A stretch of DNA of 64,000 bases from Jiangella asiatica (GCF_004349065.1 NZ_SMKZ01000018.1:62001-126000); one strand, 5' to 3'; positions 34,726 through 45,003 are shown, counted from the stretch's first letter. Numbers and translations are program-made. Notes: generated from the sequence alone by a model not told the origin.

Positions 34726-35748
34726 TCAGTACACCGCGCCCAGCGGCGCCGGCTCCGGGTACTCCACGCCCAGGGCCACGAGGGCCTCGTCGAGGATCGC
34801 GGCGATCTCCACGGTGTCCGACAGCGGCATCTCCGGGCACTCGGTGCGGCCCTCTCGGACCGCCTGCGCCACCGCGCGCAGCATCGGGACGTAGCCGCGG
34901 CCCTCGCGTTCCAGCGTGAACTCCTCGGGAACCTGGACCCCGCGCTCGGGCGTGTCGACGTGCCGGAGCACGGACGCGTTGTGGAAGCGCGGCGGGACCT
35001 CCAGCCGGCCCTGGGTGCCCAGAACCAGAGCCGACCCGGGCACCGGCGACAGTAGCGACGCCTCCAGGTGCGCGCGCACCCCGCCCGGCCAGCGCAGCAG
35101 CATCCCGGCCTCGGCGTCGACACCCTGCTCGTTGAGGGACCCGGCGATGGCCATGCTCTCGGGCCGGCCGAGCAGCATCTGCGCGAACGCGACCGGATAG
35201 ATGCCGACGTCGAGCAGGACGCCTCCGCCCTGCACCGGGTCCCACAGCCGGTGGGCACGGTCCGACGGCGCCACGAACCCCAGGTCGGCGGTGACCGCGC
35301 GGACCTCGCCGATGACCCCGTCGGCCACCAGCTGCCTCAGCCGCACGATGAGGGGATTGAACCGCGTCCACATCGCTTCCATGCAGAACACGCCGCGCTC
35401 ACGGGCGAGACCGACCAGGCGGGTGGTCTCTGCCAGCGATGTGGTGAACGCCTTCTCGCACAGCACGGCCTTGCCGGCCTCGAGCGCCAGCTCGACGACG
35501 GGCGGGTGCTGGGCGTGTGGGGTGGCGACGTAGACGACGTCGACGGCGGGGTCGTCGACAAGGGCGCGGACGTCGTCGTAGGCACGGTCGATGCCGTACT
35601 CGCCCGCGAAGGCCTCGGCGCGGTCCAGCAGCCGGGAGCTGACCGCGGCCAGCCGGCAGTTCTCGAGCAGCCGGAGGTCGCCGGCGACGTTGTGGGCGAT
35701 GGCCCCGGTGGCGACGACGCCCCACCCGATCACGCGTTCGGAGGTCAC
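34726..35748 (-). CDS. Gfo/Idh/MocA-family oxidoreductase
   Basis: A 340-residue NAD(P)-dependent dehydrogenase. The Rossmann motif is IGWGVVATGAIAHNVAGD, and the family signature EKAF appears in GKAVLCEKAFTTSLAET, the EKP-type lysine. The C-terminal alpha/beta domain carries the substrate-site GGVLLDVGIYPVAFAQML. Such enzymes oxidise or reduce sugars, inositols or trans-dihydrodiols. Start GTG 35748. It interrupts the usual arc-dop adjacency together with the exported-protein genes, and is divergent from them. Confidence 0.88.
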   Translation of the reverse strand: MTSERVIGWGVVATGAIAHNVAGDLRLLENCRLAAVSSRLLDRAEAFAGEYGIDRAYDDVRALVDDPAVDVVYVATPHAQHPPVVELALEAGKAVLCEKAFTTSLAETTRLVGLARERGVFCMEAMWTRFNPLIVRLRQLVADGVIGEVRAVTADLGFVAPSDRAHRLWDPVQGGGVLLDVGIYPVAFAQMLLGRPESMAIAGSLNEQGVDAEAGMLLRWPGGVRAHLEASLLSPVPGSALVLGTQGRLEVPPRFHNASVLRHVDTPERGVQVPEEFTLEREGRGYVPMLRAVAQAVREGRTECPEMPLSDTVEIAAILDEALVALGVEYPEPAPLGAVY

Positions 35749-35771
35749 CCGCCGAACCTACCGCCCGCCCG

Positions 35772-35821
35772 TGATCATCAACGATCACGGGTGTCATAGG
35801 CCCGGCAATCGTTGATGATCA
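35772..35821. repeat. TGATCA-containing palindromic element, family B copy 2
   Basis: TGATCATCAACGAT (35772-35785) pairs with ATCGTTGATGATCA (35808-35821) around a 22-base loop. The arms are the same as those of family B copy 1, but the loop is much shorter. It lies in the divergent gap between the oxidoreductase (start 35748) and the exported-protein gene (start 35851), so it overlaps both promoter regions and cannot be a terminator here. Confidence 0.8.
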
Positions 35822-35850
35822 TGGGGTGAGGTCTCGTATGATCGTCCGCG

Positions 35851-36447
35851 ATGAGGACGTCGCTGCGCTGGGCCATTGCCACCGGGACGATGGCCGCCGC
35901 GGGTGTCGGCGCCATCGCCGCGGCCGGCGGCTTCGGTGCCGCCGCTCCCCCGCCAGTCCAGACGGCCGCCGCAGGCGAGCCCGTCGACGTCGGCCCGGCC
36001 GATCTGGCGGTGCGGGCCTGGACCGTCCGCGACGACGTCGCCACCCGGGCGCTGGAAGGCATCGACGGCGCCCAAGCCTGGCTGGTGCTCGCCGCCGAGG
36101 TCACCGCGGCCACCGAGCTGACGACGAGGTTCCCGGCCGAGGCGCTCGCGCTGCCCGCCGACCTGGGCCTGGACGAGCCGGAGCAGGTCGTCCTGCTCCC
36201 GGACCTGCTGTCCGGCCCGGACCTGCAGCCCGGACTGCCGAGCCAGGTCCTGCTCCTGTGGCCGCTGCCCGCCGACGAGCTGCCCGCCGACGACACCAGT
36301 GACGAGCTCTCGCTCGACTACATCCGGCTGCGGCTGGACGACAGCACCATCGACGCCAGCCAGGTCTGGCGGGCCGACGGTGTCGCGGCCACCGCCGCCG
36401 TGCCCCGCGACGACGCCGTCGGCGACGAGTTGGTCGAGGACTGGTGA
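35851..36447 (+). CDS. Small exported/anchored protein 1 of 3
   Basis: A 198-residue protein with an N-terminal hydrophobic helix (WAIATGTMAAAGVGAIAAAG, about 8-28) and no lipobox. The rest is a probable beta-sandwich (VDVGPADLAVRAWTV, AWLVLAAEVTAATEL), acidic in its second half. I do not recognise the family. Its layout (anchor, then a domain with a WLVLxxxV strand) parallels the next two genes. The stop overlaps the next ATG by one base, so the three genes form a tight operon. Confidence that it is a gene is high; its function is unknown. Confidence 0.8.
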   Translation: MRTSLRWAIATGTMAAAGVGAIAAAGGFGAAAPPPVQTAAAGEPVDVGPADLAVRAWTVRDDVATRALEGIDGAQAWLVLAAEVTAATELTTRFPAEALALPADLGLDEPEQVVLLPDLLSGPDLQPGLPSQVLLLWPLPADELPADDTSDELSLDYIRLRLDDSTIDASQVWRADGVAATAAVPRDDAVGDELVEDW

Positions 36448-37028
36448 TGGCGCGGCACGCCCGGCGCCGCCGGCCCTCCACGATCGGCCTGGTCGCGATG
36501 ACCCTGCTCGCCGTCGCGGCCGGCGCGCTGGCCTCCGAGGCCGAGTCCCGCTGGCCGGTGAACGGGCCGTTCGTCCGCGCCGGCGCGGTGGGCACGGCGC
36601 TCGACGTCGAGCCGGTCCGGGTCACGGTGCACGGCGTCCGCGCCGCGACGGTGCTCTCAGACGGCCTCGACGACCTGGACTCCGCCGGTATCTGGATCGC
36701 CGTCGACGTGTCGGCCGCCGCCCTCACCGAGCCGGCCACCATCGCGGAGATGGCGCTGCGCGCGGCGGACGGCCGGGAGTTCCGGCAGACCGACCGCGCG
36801 CCCAACCCGATGGTCGGCGGCGAGTTCGACCCGCTGATCACCGAGCGCGGCGAGGTGGTCTTCGAGGTGCCCGGCGACGTGGTCGGCGAGGTCGTCCTCG
36901 TGATCAGTCCGGACGCGCCGCGCCGTACCGTACCTCGGGCGGCGGCCGAGGTCCCGCTGACGGTCGAGGCGCCTGGCCCGGACCCGCTGGTGCCACGTGC
37001 CCGCGAGCTGGCGACGGAGGACCCATGA
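36447..37028 (+). CDS. Small exported/anchored protein 2 of 3
   Basis: A 193-residue protein. A basic start (ARHARRRRPS) precedes a membrane helix TIGLVAMTLLAVAAGALA. Outside it, RWPVNGPFVRAGAVGTALDV and IWIAVDVSAAALTEPATIAE suggest an Ig-like or DUF4352-like beta domain. ATG 36447 is preferred to GTG 36444 because GAGG lies seven bases upstream. The WPxNGxxV motif just after the helix recurs in protein 3 (QWWPNGEHVV). It overlaps the third gene by four bases (ATGA). Confidence 0.8.
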   Translation: MARHARRRRPSTIGLVAMTLLAVAAGALASEAESRWPVNGPFVRAGAVGTALDVEPVRVTVHGVRAATVLSDGLDDLDSAGIWIAVDVSAAALTEPATIAEMALRAADGREFRQTDRAPNPMVGGEFDPLITERGEVVFEVPGDVVGEVVLVISPDAPRRTVPRAAAEVPLTVEAPGPDPLVPRARELATEDP

Positions 37029-37531
37029 GCCATGGCTGGTGGCGGCGCAACCGGCTGGCCCTTCCCGCCATGGTGCTCGCCCTCGGGGCGCTGGCCTGGC
37101 CGGCGTCGGAGCCCGCCCGCGAGCAGTGGTGGCCGAACGGCGAGCACGTCGTCCACTCCCCCGGCGCCGACGGCTGGGCCGCCGTCGACGGCATCGAGCT
37201 GCGGCTGGCCGAATTCGGCCCGGCTGAGGCACCCGGCCCCGACGACCCCCTTCCGGCTGGGCACACCGTCTGGCGGGCGGAGATCGAGGGAACGCCCGCG
37301 ACGCAGAGCGTGGACTGCGACACCGAACTGGAGGACACCGAGGGATCCAGATACGGCGACGACAGCCGACATCTGCCGTTGTTCGACGACGACACCTTCG
37401 GCCTCACCTGCGGCGGACCCGAGCCGGGCGGCGTCGTCTACTTCATGCTGCCAGACGATCGCGAGCCGTCCGCGGTTCGGGTGCGGTCGATCGGCACGCT
37501 GCCGGACTACTGGCTGCTGCCCACCGGCTGA
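37025..37531 (+). CDS. Small exported/anchored protein 3 of 3
   Basis: A 168-residue protein. The N-terminal helix LALPAMVLALGALAWP is followed by EQWWPNGEHVVHSPGADG and a beta-rich domain with two cysteines (VDCDTEL and GLTCGG) that could form a disulfide. ATG 37025 overlaps the previous stop; a much longer frame upstream is a shadow of genes 1 and 2. Its last 25 bases overlap the convergent membrane-protein gene. Shared layout with proteins 1 and 2 suggests they arose by duplication and act in one complex outside the membrane. Confidence 0.8.
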   Translation: MSHGWWRRNRLALPAMVLALGALAWPASEPAREQWWPNGEHVVHSPGADGWAAVDGIELRLAEFGPAEAPGPDDPLPAGHTVWRAEIEGTPATQSVDCDTELEDTEGSRYGDDSRHLPLFDDDTFGLTCGGPEPGGVVYFMLPDDREPSAVRVRSIGTLPDYWLLPTG

Positions 37532-38799
37532 CCGGCGGACCGGACCTTTGCGGGGGCATCGCCCGGGCTGGCCCGCCCGCCCGAGCCAGACGGTACCGCC
37601 GCGACCACCGTCAGCCGCCCCACCAGCGCGTCGGCCGCCGCGGCCAGCAGGGCCGCCGACAGCACCTGGACGACGATGGTCGTCACCATGTCCACCGGTC
37701 GGGCGAGGGCCAGCCAGTCGATGACCGGGGCCGGGCCGACGGCGAGCCGGGCGGCACCCCAGACGAGGTACCCGGCCTGACCCACCGCGACGTAGGCCAG
37801 GCAGAACAACAGGGCCGAGTTCCACCCGGACCGCCAGATCATGGCCACGCCACCGATCAGCGGACCGAACCGCCGCTCGGAGTCGAGGCTCGCCTGCCAG
37901 GCGCGTTCGACCGTGCGGTCGCCCACCCGCGCCGACACCCGTCCGACCAGCCGTGACGTCCGCGACGTGCCGTCACCGGACACCGACACGACGGCCGCGG
38001 GTTGGGTGCCGTACACGACGGTGCCGAACGCCAGCCACGAGATGGGCACGACGAGGCCGACGAAGAGTCCGGCGACCAACAGGTCCGCGACCGGTCCGGC
38101 CACGTTCGACAGCGAGTCCAGCAGCTGGAGATCCTCGGTGAGGCCCGTCCACCAGTCGTCGACCCGGTGGGCCACCACCCGGCCGGCCAGCCAGTCCCGG
38201 CCGGTCGACGTGGCCAGCGCGATCACGAAGACGCCGAGGACGATCCACACCACGTCGCAGTACCCGCCGAGCACCTGCAGCACGCCGCGGCGCAGCGACG
38301 TGGGCTCGTGCCGGCGGGCCAGCCGGCCGGTCAGCGAGCGCACCGCCAGGGCGCCGAGCGCGGTGCCGAGCACCACCGCGGACGCCGCCTGCGGCACCCG
38401 GGAGCCCACCTCCACACCGCTGCTCACCAGTTCGACGGCGTCGTGGGCGGACTCGTGGTAATACTGCCGCTGGTCCTGCTCGAGAGTCCCGTAGTGCTCG
38501 TAGACGACGAGGAACGGCACGATCATGCTGCCCAGGACGGCAAAGACGGTGCGCACCCGCCGCGACGCCGCCACCGTCGACGGACGCATGACCAGCAGCA
38601 TCGCGACGATGACCAGCATGGCGCCGAGCGGCACCAGCGCCAGCACGAGCAGCCCCAGCACCGCGGAATGCCGGCCGGCCCACACCGCGGCGTCGAGGAT
38701 GAGCTCGCGCGCGACCAGGCCGGCCGCGGCCAGGGCCACCAGCGCGGGCCAGCGACGGCGGAGGCGCCGCCATGCGTCGAGCAGGACGGCGCCTCTCAC
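37507..38799 (-). CDS. Multi-pass membrane protein, function unknown
   Basis: A 430-residue integral membrane protein with roughly eight hydrophobic helices (e.g. LGLLVLALVPLGAMLVIVAM, DVVWIVLGVFVIALATS, LLVAGLFVGLVVPISWLAFG). A charged segment (EHYGTLEQDQRQYYHESAHD) lies between helices. I do not recognise a family; it resembles a channel- or permease-like scaffold. It starts 13 bp after the arc stop in the same direction, so it may be co-transcribed with arc, and its 3' end overlaps exported protein 3 on the other strand. A partnership with the three exported proteins is a guess from location. Confidence 0.75.
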   Translation of the reverse strand: MRGAVLLDAWRRLRRRWPALVALAAAGLVARELILDAAVWAGRHSAVLGLLVLALVPLGAMLVIVAMLLVMRPSTVAASRRVRTVFAVLGSMIVPFLVVYEHYGTLEQDQRQYYHESAHDAVELVSSGVEVGSRVPQAASAVVLGTALGALAVRSLTGRLARRHEPTSLRRGVLQVLGGYCDVVWIVLGVFVIALATSTGRDWLAGRVVAHRVDDWWTGLTEDLQLLDSLSNVAGPVADLLVAGLFVGLVVPISWLAFGTVVYGTQPAAVVSVSGDGTSRTSRLVGRVSARVGDRTVERAWQASLDSERRFGPLIGGVAMIWRSGWNSALLFCLAYVAVGQAGYLVWGAARLAVGPAPVIDWLALARPVDMVTTIVVQVLSAALLAAAADALVGRLTVVAAVPSGSGGRASPGDAPAKVRSAGQPVGSSQ

Positions 38800-38812
38800 C
38801 GCGAGCGGCTCC

Positions 38813-40498
38813 TTACAGGTACTGGCCGGTGTTGGCCACGGTGTCGATGGACCGACCGGCCTCGCTGCCCTGCTTGCCGGAGATGAGCGTGCGGATGTAG
38901 ACGATCCGCTCGCCTTTCTTGCCCGAGATCCGCGCCCAGTCGTCGGGGTTGGTGGTGTTCGGGAGGTCCTCGTTCTCCTTGAACTCGTCGAAGCACGCGG
39001 TGAGCAGGTGCTGCACCCGGATGCCCTTCGAGCCGCTGTCGAGCAGGTCCTTGATGGCCATCTTCTTCGCCCGGTCGACGATGTTCTGGATCATCGCGCC
39101 GGAGTTGAAGTCACGGAAGTACAGGACTTCCTTGTCGCCGTTGGCGTAGGTGACCTCGAGGAAGCGGTTCTCCTCCGTCTCGGAGTACATCTTCTCGACC
39201 GACCGCTGGATCATGGCCACCGTCGTCGCCACTGGGTCACCACCGTGCTCGGCGACGTCGTCGGGGTGCAGCGGCAGCGTCGGCGTCAGGTACTTGCTGA
39301 AGATGTCGCGGGCGGCTTCTGCGTCCGGACGCTCAATCTTGATCTTCACGTCCAGCCGGCCGGGGCGGAGGATCGCCGGGTCGATCATGTCCTCGCGGTT
39401 GGAGGCGCCGATGACGATGACGTTCTCGAGGCTCTCCACACCGTCGATCTCGCTCAGCAGCTGCGGGACGATCGTGTTCTCGACGTCGGAGGAGACACCC
39501 GAGCCGCGGGTGCGGAACAGGGAGTCCATCTCGTCGAAGAACACGATGACCGGCGTGCCCTCGCTGGCCTTCTCGCGGGCCCGCTGGAACACCAGCCGGA
39601 TGTGCCGCTCGGTCTCGCCGACGTACTTGTTCAGCAGCTCCGGGCCCTTGATGTTGAGGAAGTACGACTTGTGCTCGGACTTCCCCTTCAGCTTGGCCAC
39701 CTGCCTGGCCAGCGAGTTGGCCACCGCCTTCGCGATCAGCGTCTTGCCGCAGCCGGGCGGGCCGTACAGCAGGACGCCCTTCGGCGGGCGCAGCTCGTGC
39801 TCGCGGAACAGGTCGGCGTGCAGGAACGGCATCTCGACCGCGTCGCGGATCTGGTCGATCTGCCGCGACAGGCCGCCGATGTCCATGTAGTCGATGTCGG
39901 GGACCTCTTCGAGGATGAGCTCCTCGACCTCGGACTTGGGGATGCGCTCGTAGACGAACCCCGCGCGCGGCTCCAGCAGCAGGGAGTCGCCCACGCGCAG
40001 GCCGGTGTCGTGCAGCGGGGAGGCGATGCGGACCACGCGCTCCTCGTCGGTGTGCCCGATGACCAGCGCGCGGTCGCCGTCAGCCAGCAGCTCCTTGAGC
40101 ATGACGACCTCGCCGACCCGCTCGTACTCCAAGGCGCGTACGACGTTGAGAGCCTCGTTGAGCATGACCTCCTGGCCGGGCCGCAGCTCGTCGAGCTCGA
40201 CCTCGGGGCTGACGGCGACGCGGAGCTTGCGGCCGCCGGTGAACACGTCAACGGTCCCGTCGTCGTGGCGCACCAGGAACGTGCCGAAGCCGGACGGCGG
40301 CTGGGCGAGCCTGTCGATCTCTTCCTTGAGAGCGACGATCTGGTCGCGCGCTTCGCGAAGCGTGGCGGCCAGCCGCTCGTTCTGGGCGTTCACCGACGCC
40401 AGTCGTGCCTCGAGGAAAGCCACTTCCCCGGCCATGTCGGACGGCTCCCTTCCGGAGCCCCGCCGGCCGTGGTCGAAGCCATCGTCGTACGAAGCCAT
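38813..40498 (-). CDS. arc: Proteasomal ATPase Arc/Mpa
   Basis: A 561-residue AAA ATPase. An N-terminal coiled coil (about 22-66) binds Pup, two OB domains follow, and the AAA module has Walker A GPPGCGKT (246-253) and Walker [13 protein letters not shown]. The C-terminus ends in GQYL, the motif that docks into the alpha ring and opens the gate. It unfolds pupylated proteins and feeds them to the PrcAB core. ATG 40498 has GAGG seven bases upstream. It is separated from dop by 4.3 kb of unrelated genes, which is unusual. Confidence 0.96.
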   Translation of the reverse strand: MASYDDGFDHGRRGSGREPSDMAGEVAFLEARLASVNAQNERLAATLREARDQIVALKEEIDRLAQPPSGFGTFLVRHDDGTVDVFTGGRKLRVAVSPEVELDELRPGQEVMLNEALNVVRALEYERVGEVVMLKELLADGDRALVIGHTDEERVVRIASPLHDTGLRVGDSLLLEPRAGFVYERIPKSEVEELILEEVPDIDYMDIGGLSRQIDQIRDAVEMPFLHADLFREHELRPPKGVLLYGPPGCGKTLIAKAVANSLARQVAKLKGKSEHKSYFLNIKGPELLNKYVGETERHIRLVFQRAREKASEGTPVIVFFDEMDSLFRTRGSGVSSDVENTIVPQLLSEIDGVESLENVIVIGASNREDMIDPAILRPGRLDVKIKIERPDAEAARDIFSKYLTPTLPLHPDDVAEHGGDPVATTVAMIQRSVEKMYSETEENRFLEVTYANGDKEVLYFRDFNSGAMIQNIVDRAKKMAIKDLLDSGSKGIRVQHLLTACFDEFKENEDLPNTTNPDDWARISGKKGERIVYIRTLISGKQGSEAGRSIDTVANTGQYL

Positions 40499-40625
40499 CT
40501 CGCACCTCCTCGTAAGGGGGTCGTCTATAGCCAGACCCTACAGTCGCGGCGCCCGAACGCCACGCAGGAGATCAGGTAGTGACCAGATGTTGACGTCCGG
40601 TGTCTTCCGGCGGTGATTTTCCTAG

Positions 40626-40651
40626 CCCCAACTCGCGAACCGCGCCTGGGG
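40626..40651 (-). terminator. Possible terminator after trmI
   Basis: Read leftward, CCCCA (40651-side) and TGGGG enclose an inner CGCG...CGCG pair, giving an interrupted stem over 40626-40651, followed by AGGAAAAT. It lies 41 bp after the trmI stop. The 193-bp gap up to the arc start must also hold the arc promoter. Confidence 0.35.
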
Positions 40652-40691
40652 TTCCACCCGTCTCCGACCTGCGCCGAAGGCCCTGGGCGGC

Positions 40692-41585
<894 letters not shown>

Positions 41586-42692
41586 TCAGCGGGCGGCGAG
41601 GGCGGCGTCGACGTCGGTGGTGGCGAGCACGCCGTAGACCCGGCCGTGCTCGTCGACCACGAGGTACTCCGACGCCGGCGTCTCGCGCATGGCCCGCAGC
41701 AGCGAGTCGCCGGAGACGTCCAGCGACAGCACCATGCCCGTCTCCAGCGAGCGGGCGGCCTGCGCGACGCTGACCCAGGGCCGCCGCTGCTCCGGAATGG
41801 CCGCCACCGCGGCCTCCATGACCAGCCCGGTCGGGCGGCCGGCGCTGTCGACCACGACCAGGGAGGTGACGCCGGCCTGGTTGGCCTGCTTGAGCGCCTC
41901 GGACACCGGGAGGTCCGGTGCGACCGGTGCCGCCCGCCGAGCCAACCTGCGGGTGTCCAGCCGCGGCAGCCGCGCGCGCATCCGCCCGACCGCGAGCGCC
42001 TGGGTGGCCCCGCTCCACATCAGCGCGGCCACCAGCCCGGCCCAGATGACGCCGAACAGTGTCGGGCGGCCACCGCTGAGCACGAACGGCATCACCAGCA
42101 CGAGCCCGGCGAGGACCTGCCCGGCCCGGGCCGCGACCACGGTGCCGCGATTCTCGTCGCCGCCGAAGCGCCACACCGCGGCGCGCAGCATGTGCCCGCC
42201 GTCCAGCGGCAGCGCCGGCAGCAGGTTGAAGACGCCGACGACGACATTGGCGACGGCCAGCTCCCACACCAGGAACCGCAGGACGTCGCCGTCGACGGCC
42301 TCGGTGGCCAGCAGGCCCAGCCCGCCCAGGGCGAGCGACAGGATCGGCCCGGCGGCGGACACGACGAGGTCGCGGCCCGGGGTGGGCGACTCGCGCTCGA
42401 TCTCGGTGTAGCCGCCGAGGAAGTGCAGGGTGATGCCGCGAACCGGCAGGCCGAAGGCGCGTGCGGTCAGCGCGTGGCCGAACTCGTGCACCAGGACCGA
42501 CAGGTAGAGCAGCACCGCGAAGCCGAACGCGACCACGTAGGCGCCGTTGCCGAGGTCGGGCAGATAGTCGGTGACCAGCGGCTCGCCCCAGTAGGTGATC
42601 ACCGCCGCCACGATGAACCACGTCGGGCTGACGTGCACGGGAATGCCCGCGATCCGCCCGAGGCTCAGCTTTCGCCCGTCACCATTCGCCAC
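41586..42692 (-). CDS. Site-2 metalloprotease (M50) with CBS domains
   Basis: A 368-residue membrane protease. HEFGH (His69, Glu70, His73) is the zinc and catalytic motif, and LLPALPLDGGHML supplies the third ligand Asp. About six hydrophobic segments surround it, and a CBS pair (about 255-368, with GVTSLVVVDSAGRPTG and EYLVVDEHGRVYGV) forms a cytoplasmic sensor that probably binds adenine nucleotides. It cuts transmembrane segments in regulated proteolysis. It lies 27 bp upstream of trmI in the same direction and is divergent from the RecB-like nuclease. Confidence 0.9.
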   Translation of the reverse strand: MANGDGRKLSLGRIAGIPVHVSPTWFIVAAVITYWGEPLVTDYLPDLGNGAYVVAFGFAVLLYLSVLVHEFGHALTARAFGLPVRGITLHFLGGYTEIERESPTPGRDLVVSAAGPILSLALGGLGLLATEAVDGDVLRFLVWELAVANVVVGVFNLLPALPLDGGHMLRAAVWRFGGDENRGTVVAARAGQVLAGLVLVMPFVLSGGRPTLFGVIWAGLVAALMWSGATQALAVGRMRARLPRLDTRRLARRAAPVAPDLPVSEALKQANQAGVTSLVVVDSAGRPTGLVMEAAVAAIPEQRRPWVSVAQAARSLETGMVLSLDVSGDSLLRAMRETPASEYLVVDEHGRVYGVLATTDVDAALAAR

Positions 42693-42752
42693 AGGACAAG
42701 GCTACGGCGTGTGCCGGCCACTCTGTCGGTGGTGTGTTCTACGCTCGCGAAC

Positions 42753-43685
42753 ATGACCATCCGCATCCGCTCCGCCGCCGGGGACGCCCCCGGTGCCGGC
42801 GCGCCCGCGGACGGCGCCGACGCCGACGAGCGGGCCCTCAGCCTGTCGCCGTCGCGGGCATCGGACTTCATGACCTGCCCGCTGCTGTACCGGTTCCGCA
42901 CCATCGACCGGCTGCCGGAGCCGCCCAGTGCCGACGCCACCCGCGGCACCGTCGTACACAGCGTGCTGGAGCGCCTGTTCGACCTGCCGGCCGCCGAGCG
43001 CACGCCCGACCGCGCGCGCACCATGGTGAGGCCGGCGTGGGACGCCCTGCTCGAGCTGGAGCCGGCGGTGGCCGACCTGTTCGCCGACGACGGCGACGGC
43101 TCGGCCCTCGCGGGCTGGCTCGGCAGCGCCGAGGATCTCATCCAGCGGTACTTCACGCTGGAGGATCCGCAGCATCTCGAGCCGGCCGAGCGGGAGCTGT
43201 ACGTCGAGACGAGGCTGGACTCCGGGCTGCGGCTGCGCGGCTACGTCGACCGGCTCGACCGCGCCGTCCACAGCGGCGACCTGCGCGTCGTCGACTACAA
43301 GACCGGCAAGGCGCCGCGGGCCGGCTTCGAGCAGCGGGCGATGTTCCAGATGCGCTTCTACGCCCTGGTCCTGTGGCGGCTGCACGGGCGGGTCCCGCGG
43401 CTGCTGCAGCTCATCTACCTGGGCAGCGGCGAGATCCTGCGCTACGAGCCCGACGAGGCAGACCTGCGCGCCACCGAGCGCAAGGTGGCCGCGTTGTGGC
43501 AGGCCATCGAGCGGGCCACCGTCAACGGCGACTGGCGGCCCAGCCCGAGCCGGCTGTGCGACTGGTGCAACCACAAGGCCCTGTGCCCGGCCTACGGCGG
43601 CACCCCGCCGCCGCTCCCGGCCGCCGTCGTGGCCGGTGACGACGACGAGGCCCCGTCGCCGCGCACGTCGCCGGTCGACGCGTGA
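42753..43685 (+). CDS. RecB-family PD-(D/E)XK nuclease with predicted iron-sulfur cluster
   Basis: A 310-residue nuclease. SRASDFMTCPLLYRFRTID holds Cys42 and RLCDWCNHKALCP holds Cys269, Cys272 and Cys278; these four form the AddB/Cas4-type 4Fe-4S cluster. The catalytic residues include His69 (GTVVHSVL), Asp166 (YVDRLD) and Asp181/Lys183 (VVDYKTGK). It resembles Rv2119, next to trmI in M. tuberculosis. ATG 42753 was chosen; the long frame upstream (over 650 codons) runs antisense through trmI and M50 and is not real. A DNA repair role is likely. No cas genes are nearby. Confidence 0.92.
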   Translation: MTIRIRSAAGDAPGAGAPADGADADERALSLSPSRASDFMTCPLLYRFRTIDRLPEPPSADATRGTVVHSVLERLFDLPAAERTPDRARTMVRPAWDALLELEPAVADLFADDGDGSALAGWLGSAEDLIQRYFTLEDPQHLEPAERELYVETRLDSGLRLRGYVDRLDRAVHSGDLRVVDYKTGKAPRAGFEQRAMFQMRFYALVLWRLHGRVPRLLQLIYLGSGEILRYEPDEADLRATERKVAALWQAIERATVNGDWRPSPSRLCDWCNHKALCPAYGGTPPPLPAAVVAGDDDEAPSPRTSPVDA

Positions 43686-43777
43686 CTGGATCGCGATGAG
43701 TCATCCTGCCGGTGGAGGCCAGAGCTCGCCGTAACGGACGAGTTGCGGCCGCGCCCCGGCGGCCTACCGTTGATCAG

Positions 43778-45001
43778 GTGACGGCCCGTTCGCGACTGTT
43801 CCCCCGCATCCAGCCCTGGCTGCTGGACGCAAGCCTCACCGGGGTGCTCGCGGTCACCGCCGCCGTCGCGCTGTTCGTCTACACCGACCCCAGCGGCATC
43901 GAGTTCGACGACCCCGACGCGCTGGGCCTGGTCCTCGTCGTCGGCATCACGCTGCCGCTGCTGGTGCGCCGGCGCTGGCCAGTCGCCGTCGGCCTGCTCA
44001 CCGCGGCCGGGCTGATGGCCTTCACCGTCGTCGACTACGCCATGCCAACCGCGGCCGCGGTTCTGCTCATCGCCGTCTACAGCGCCGCGAACTACGCCGC
44101 GCTGCTGCCGTCGCTGGCGGTGCTGGCTTGTCACGTGACCGCGTCCGTCGCCTACACGATGGCCAGCTCGTCGCGACATCCCGAGCAGTCCATGTACGAC
44201 GCGGCCAGCATCCTCATCAGCGTCCTGCTGATCCTCGGCGCGTGGGGACTGGGCCGGGCCGTGCGCAACCGGCGGCTGTACACCGCCGAGCTGGAGGACC
44301 GTGCCCGGCGCCTGGAGCGGGCCAACGACGTCGAGGTCCGGGCGGCCATCGCCGAGGAGCGCTCACGCATCGCCCGCGAGCTGCACGACGTCGTCGCCCA
44401 CCACGTGTCGGTCATGACGGTGCAGGCCGCCGGCGCGCGCCGGTCGCTGCACCGCGACGTCGAGCGGACCGCCGACGCGCTGCAGTCCATCGAGGAGACC
44501 GGCCGGGCCGCCCTGGCCGAGATGCGCCGCGTCGTCGGCGTGTTGCGGACCCCCGACGCCGACAGCCGCGAAACCCCGCAGCTGGCCACGCTGACCCCGC
44601 AGCCCGGCCTCGCGGACCTGACCGAGTTGGCCGACCACATGCGTGCCGCCGGGCTGCCGGTTCGGGTCGAGATCGAGGGCGAGCCGGGCGCCGTCCCTGT
44701 CGGTGTCGAGCTGGCGGCGTACCGGGTCATCCAGGAAGCCCTCACCAACACCATCAAGCACGCCGGACCGTCCGCCGCCACCGTCCAGGTCCGCTATCTG
44801 CCCACCGAGCTGCACATCCAGATCGACGACGACGGCAACGGCGTCGCCGCCGCACTGGAGAGCGGCCGGCCCGGACACGGCCTGCTGGGCATGCGCGAGC
44901 GGGTCGCGCTCTATGGTGGAACCCTCGCTGTCGGTCCGCGGCGGGGCGGAGGGTTCGAGGTCAGGGCCAAGATCCCCTACGAGAACTCGGGAACGGTGTG
45001 A
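43778..45001 (+). CDS. Sensor histidine kinase, NarL-partner type (HisKA_3)
   Basis: A 407-residue membrane kinase. About five or six hydrophobic helices cover residues 15-160, a coiled coil follows (TAELEDRARRLERANDVEV), and the phospho-acceptor is His203 in RIARELHDVVAHHVSVMT. The ATPase domain has AYRVIQEALTNTIKHA (N-box) and GHGLLGMRERV (G-box). The lack of a large extracytoplasmic sensor suggests that it senses membrane stress or works with the transporter. GTG 43778 is the likely start. The response regulator begins two bases after its stop. Confidence 0.92.
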   Translation: MTARSRLFPRIQPWLLDASLTGVLAVTAAVALFVYTDPSGIEFDDPDALGLVLVVGITLPLLVRRRWPVAVGLLTAAGLMAFTVVDYAMPTAAAVLLIAVYSAANYAALLPSLAVLACHVTASVAYTMASSSRHPEQSMYDAASILISVLLILGAWGLGRAVRNRRLYTAELEDRARRLERANDVEVRAAIAEERSRIARELHDVVAHHVSVMTVQAAGARRSLHRDVERTADALQSIEETGRAALAEMRRVVGVLRTPDADSRETPQLATLTPQPGLADLTELADHMRAAGLPVRVEIEGEPGAVPVGVELAAYRVIQEALTNTIKHAGPSAATVQVRYLPTELHIQIDDDGNGVAAALESGRPGHGLLGMRERVALYGGTLAVGPRRGGGFEVRAKIPYENSGTV

Positions 45002-45003
45002 CG

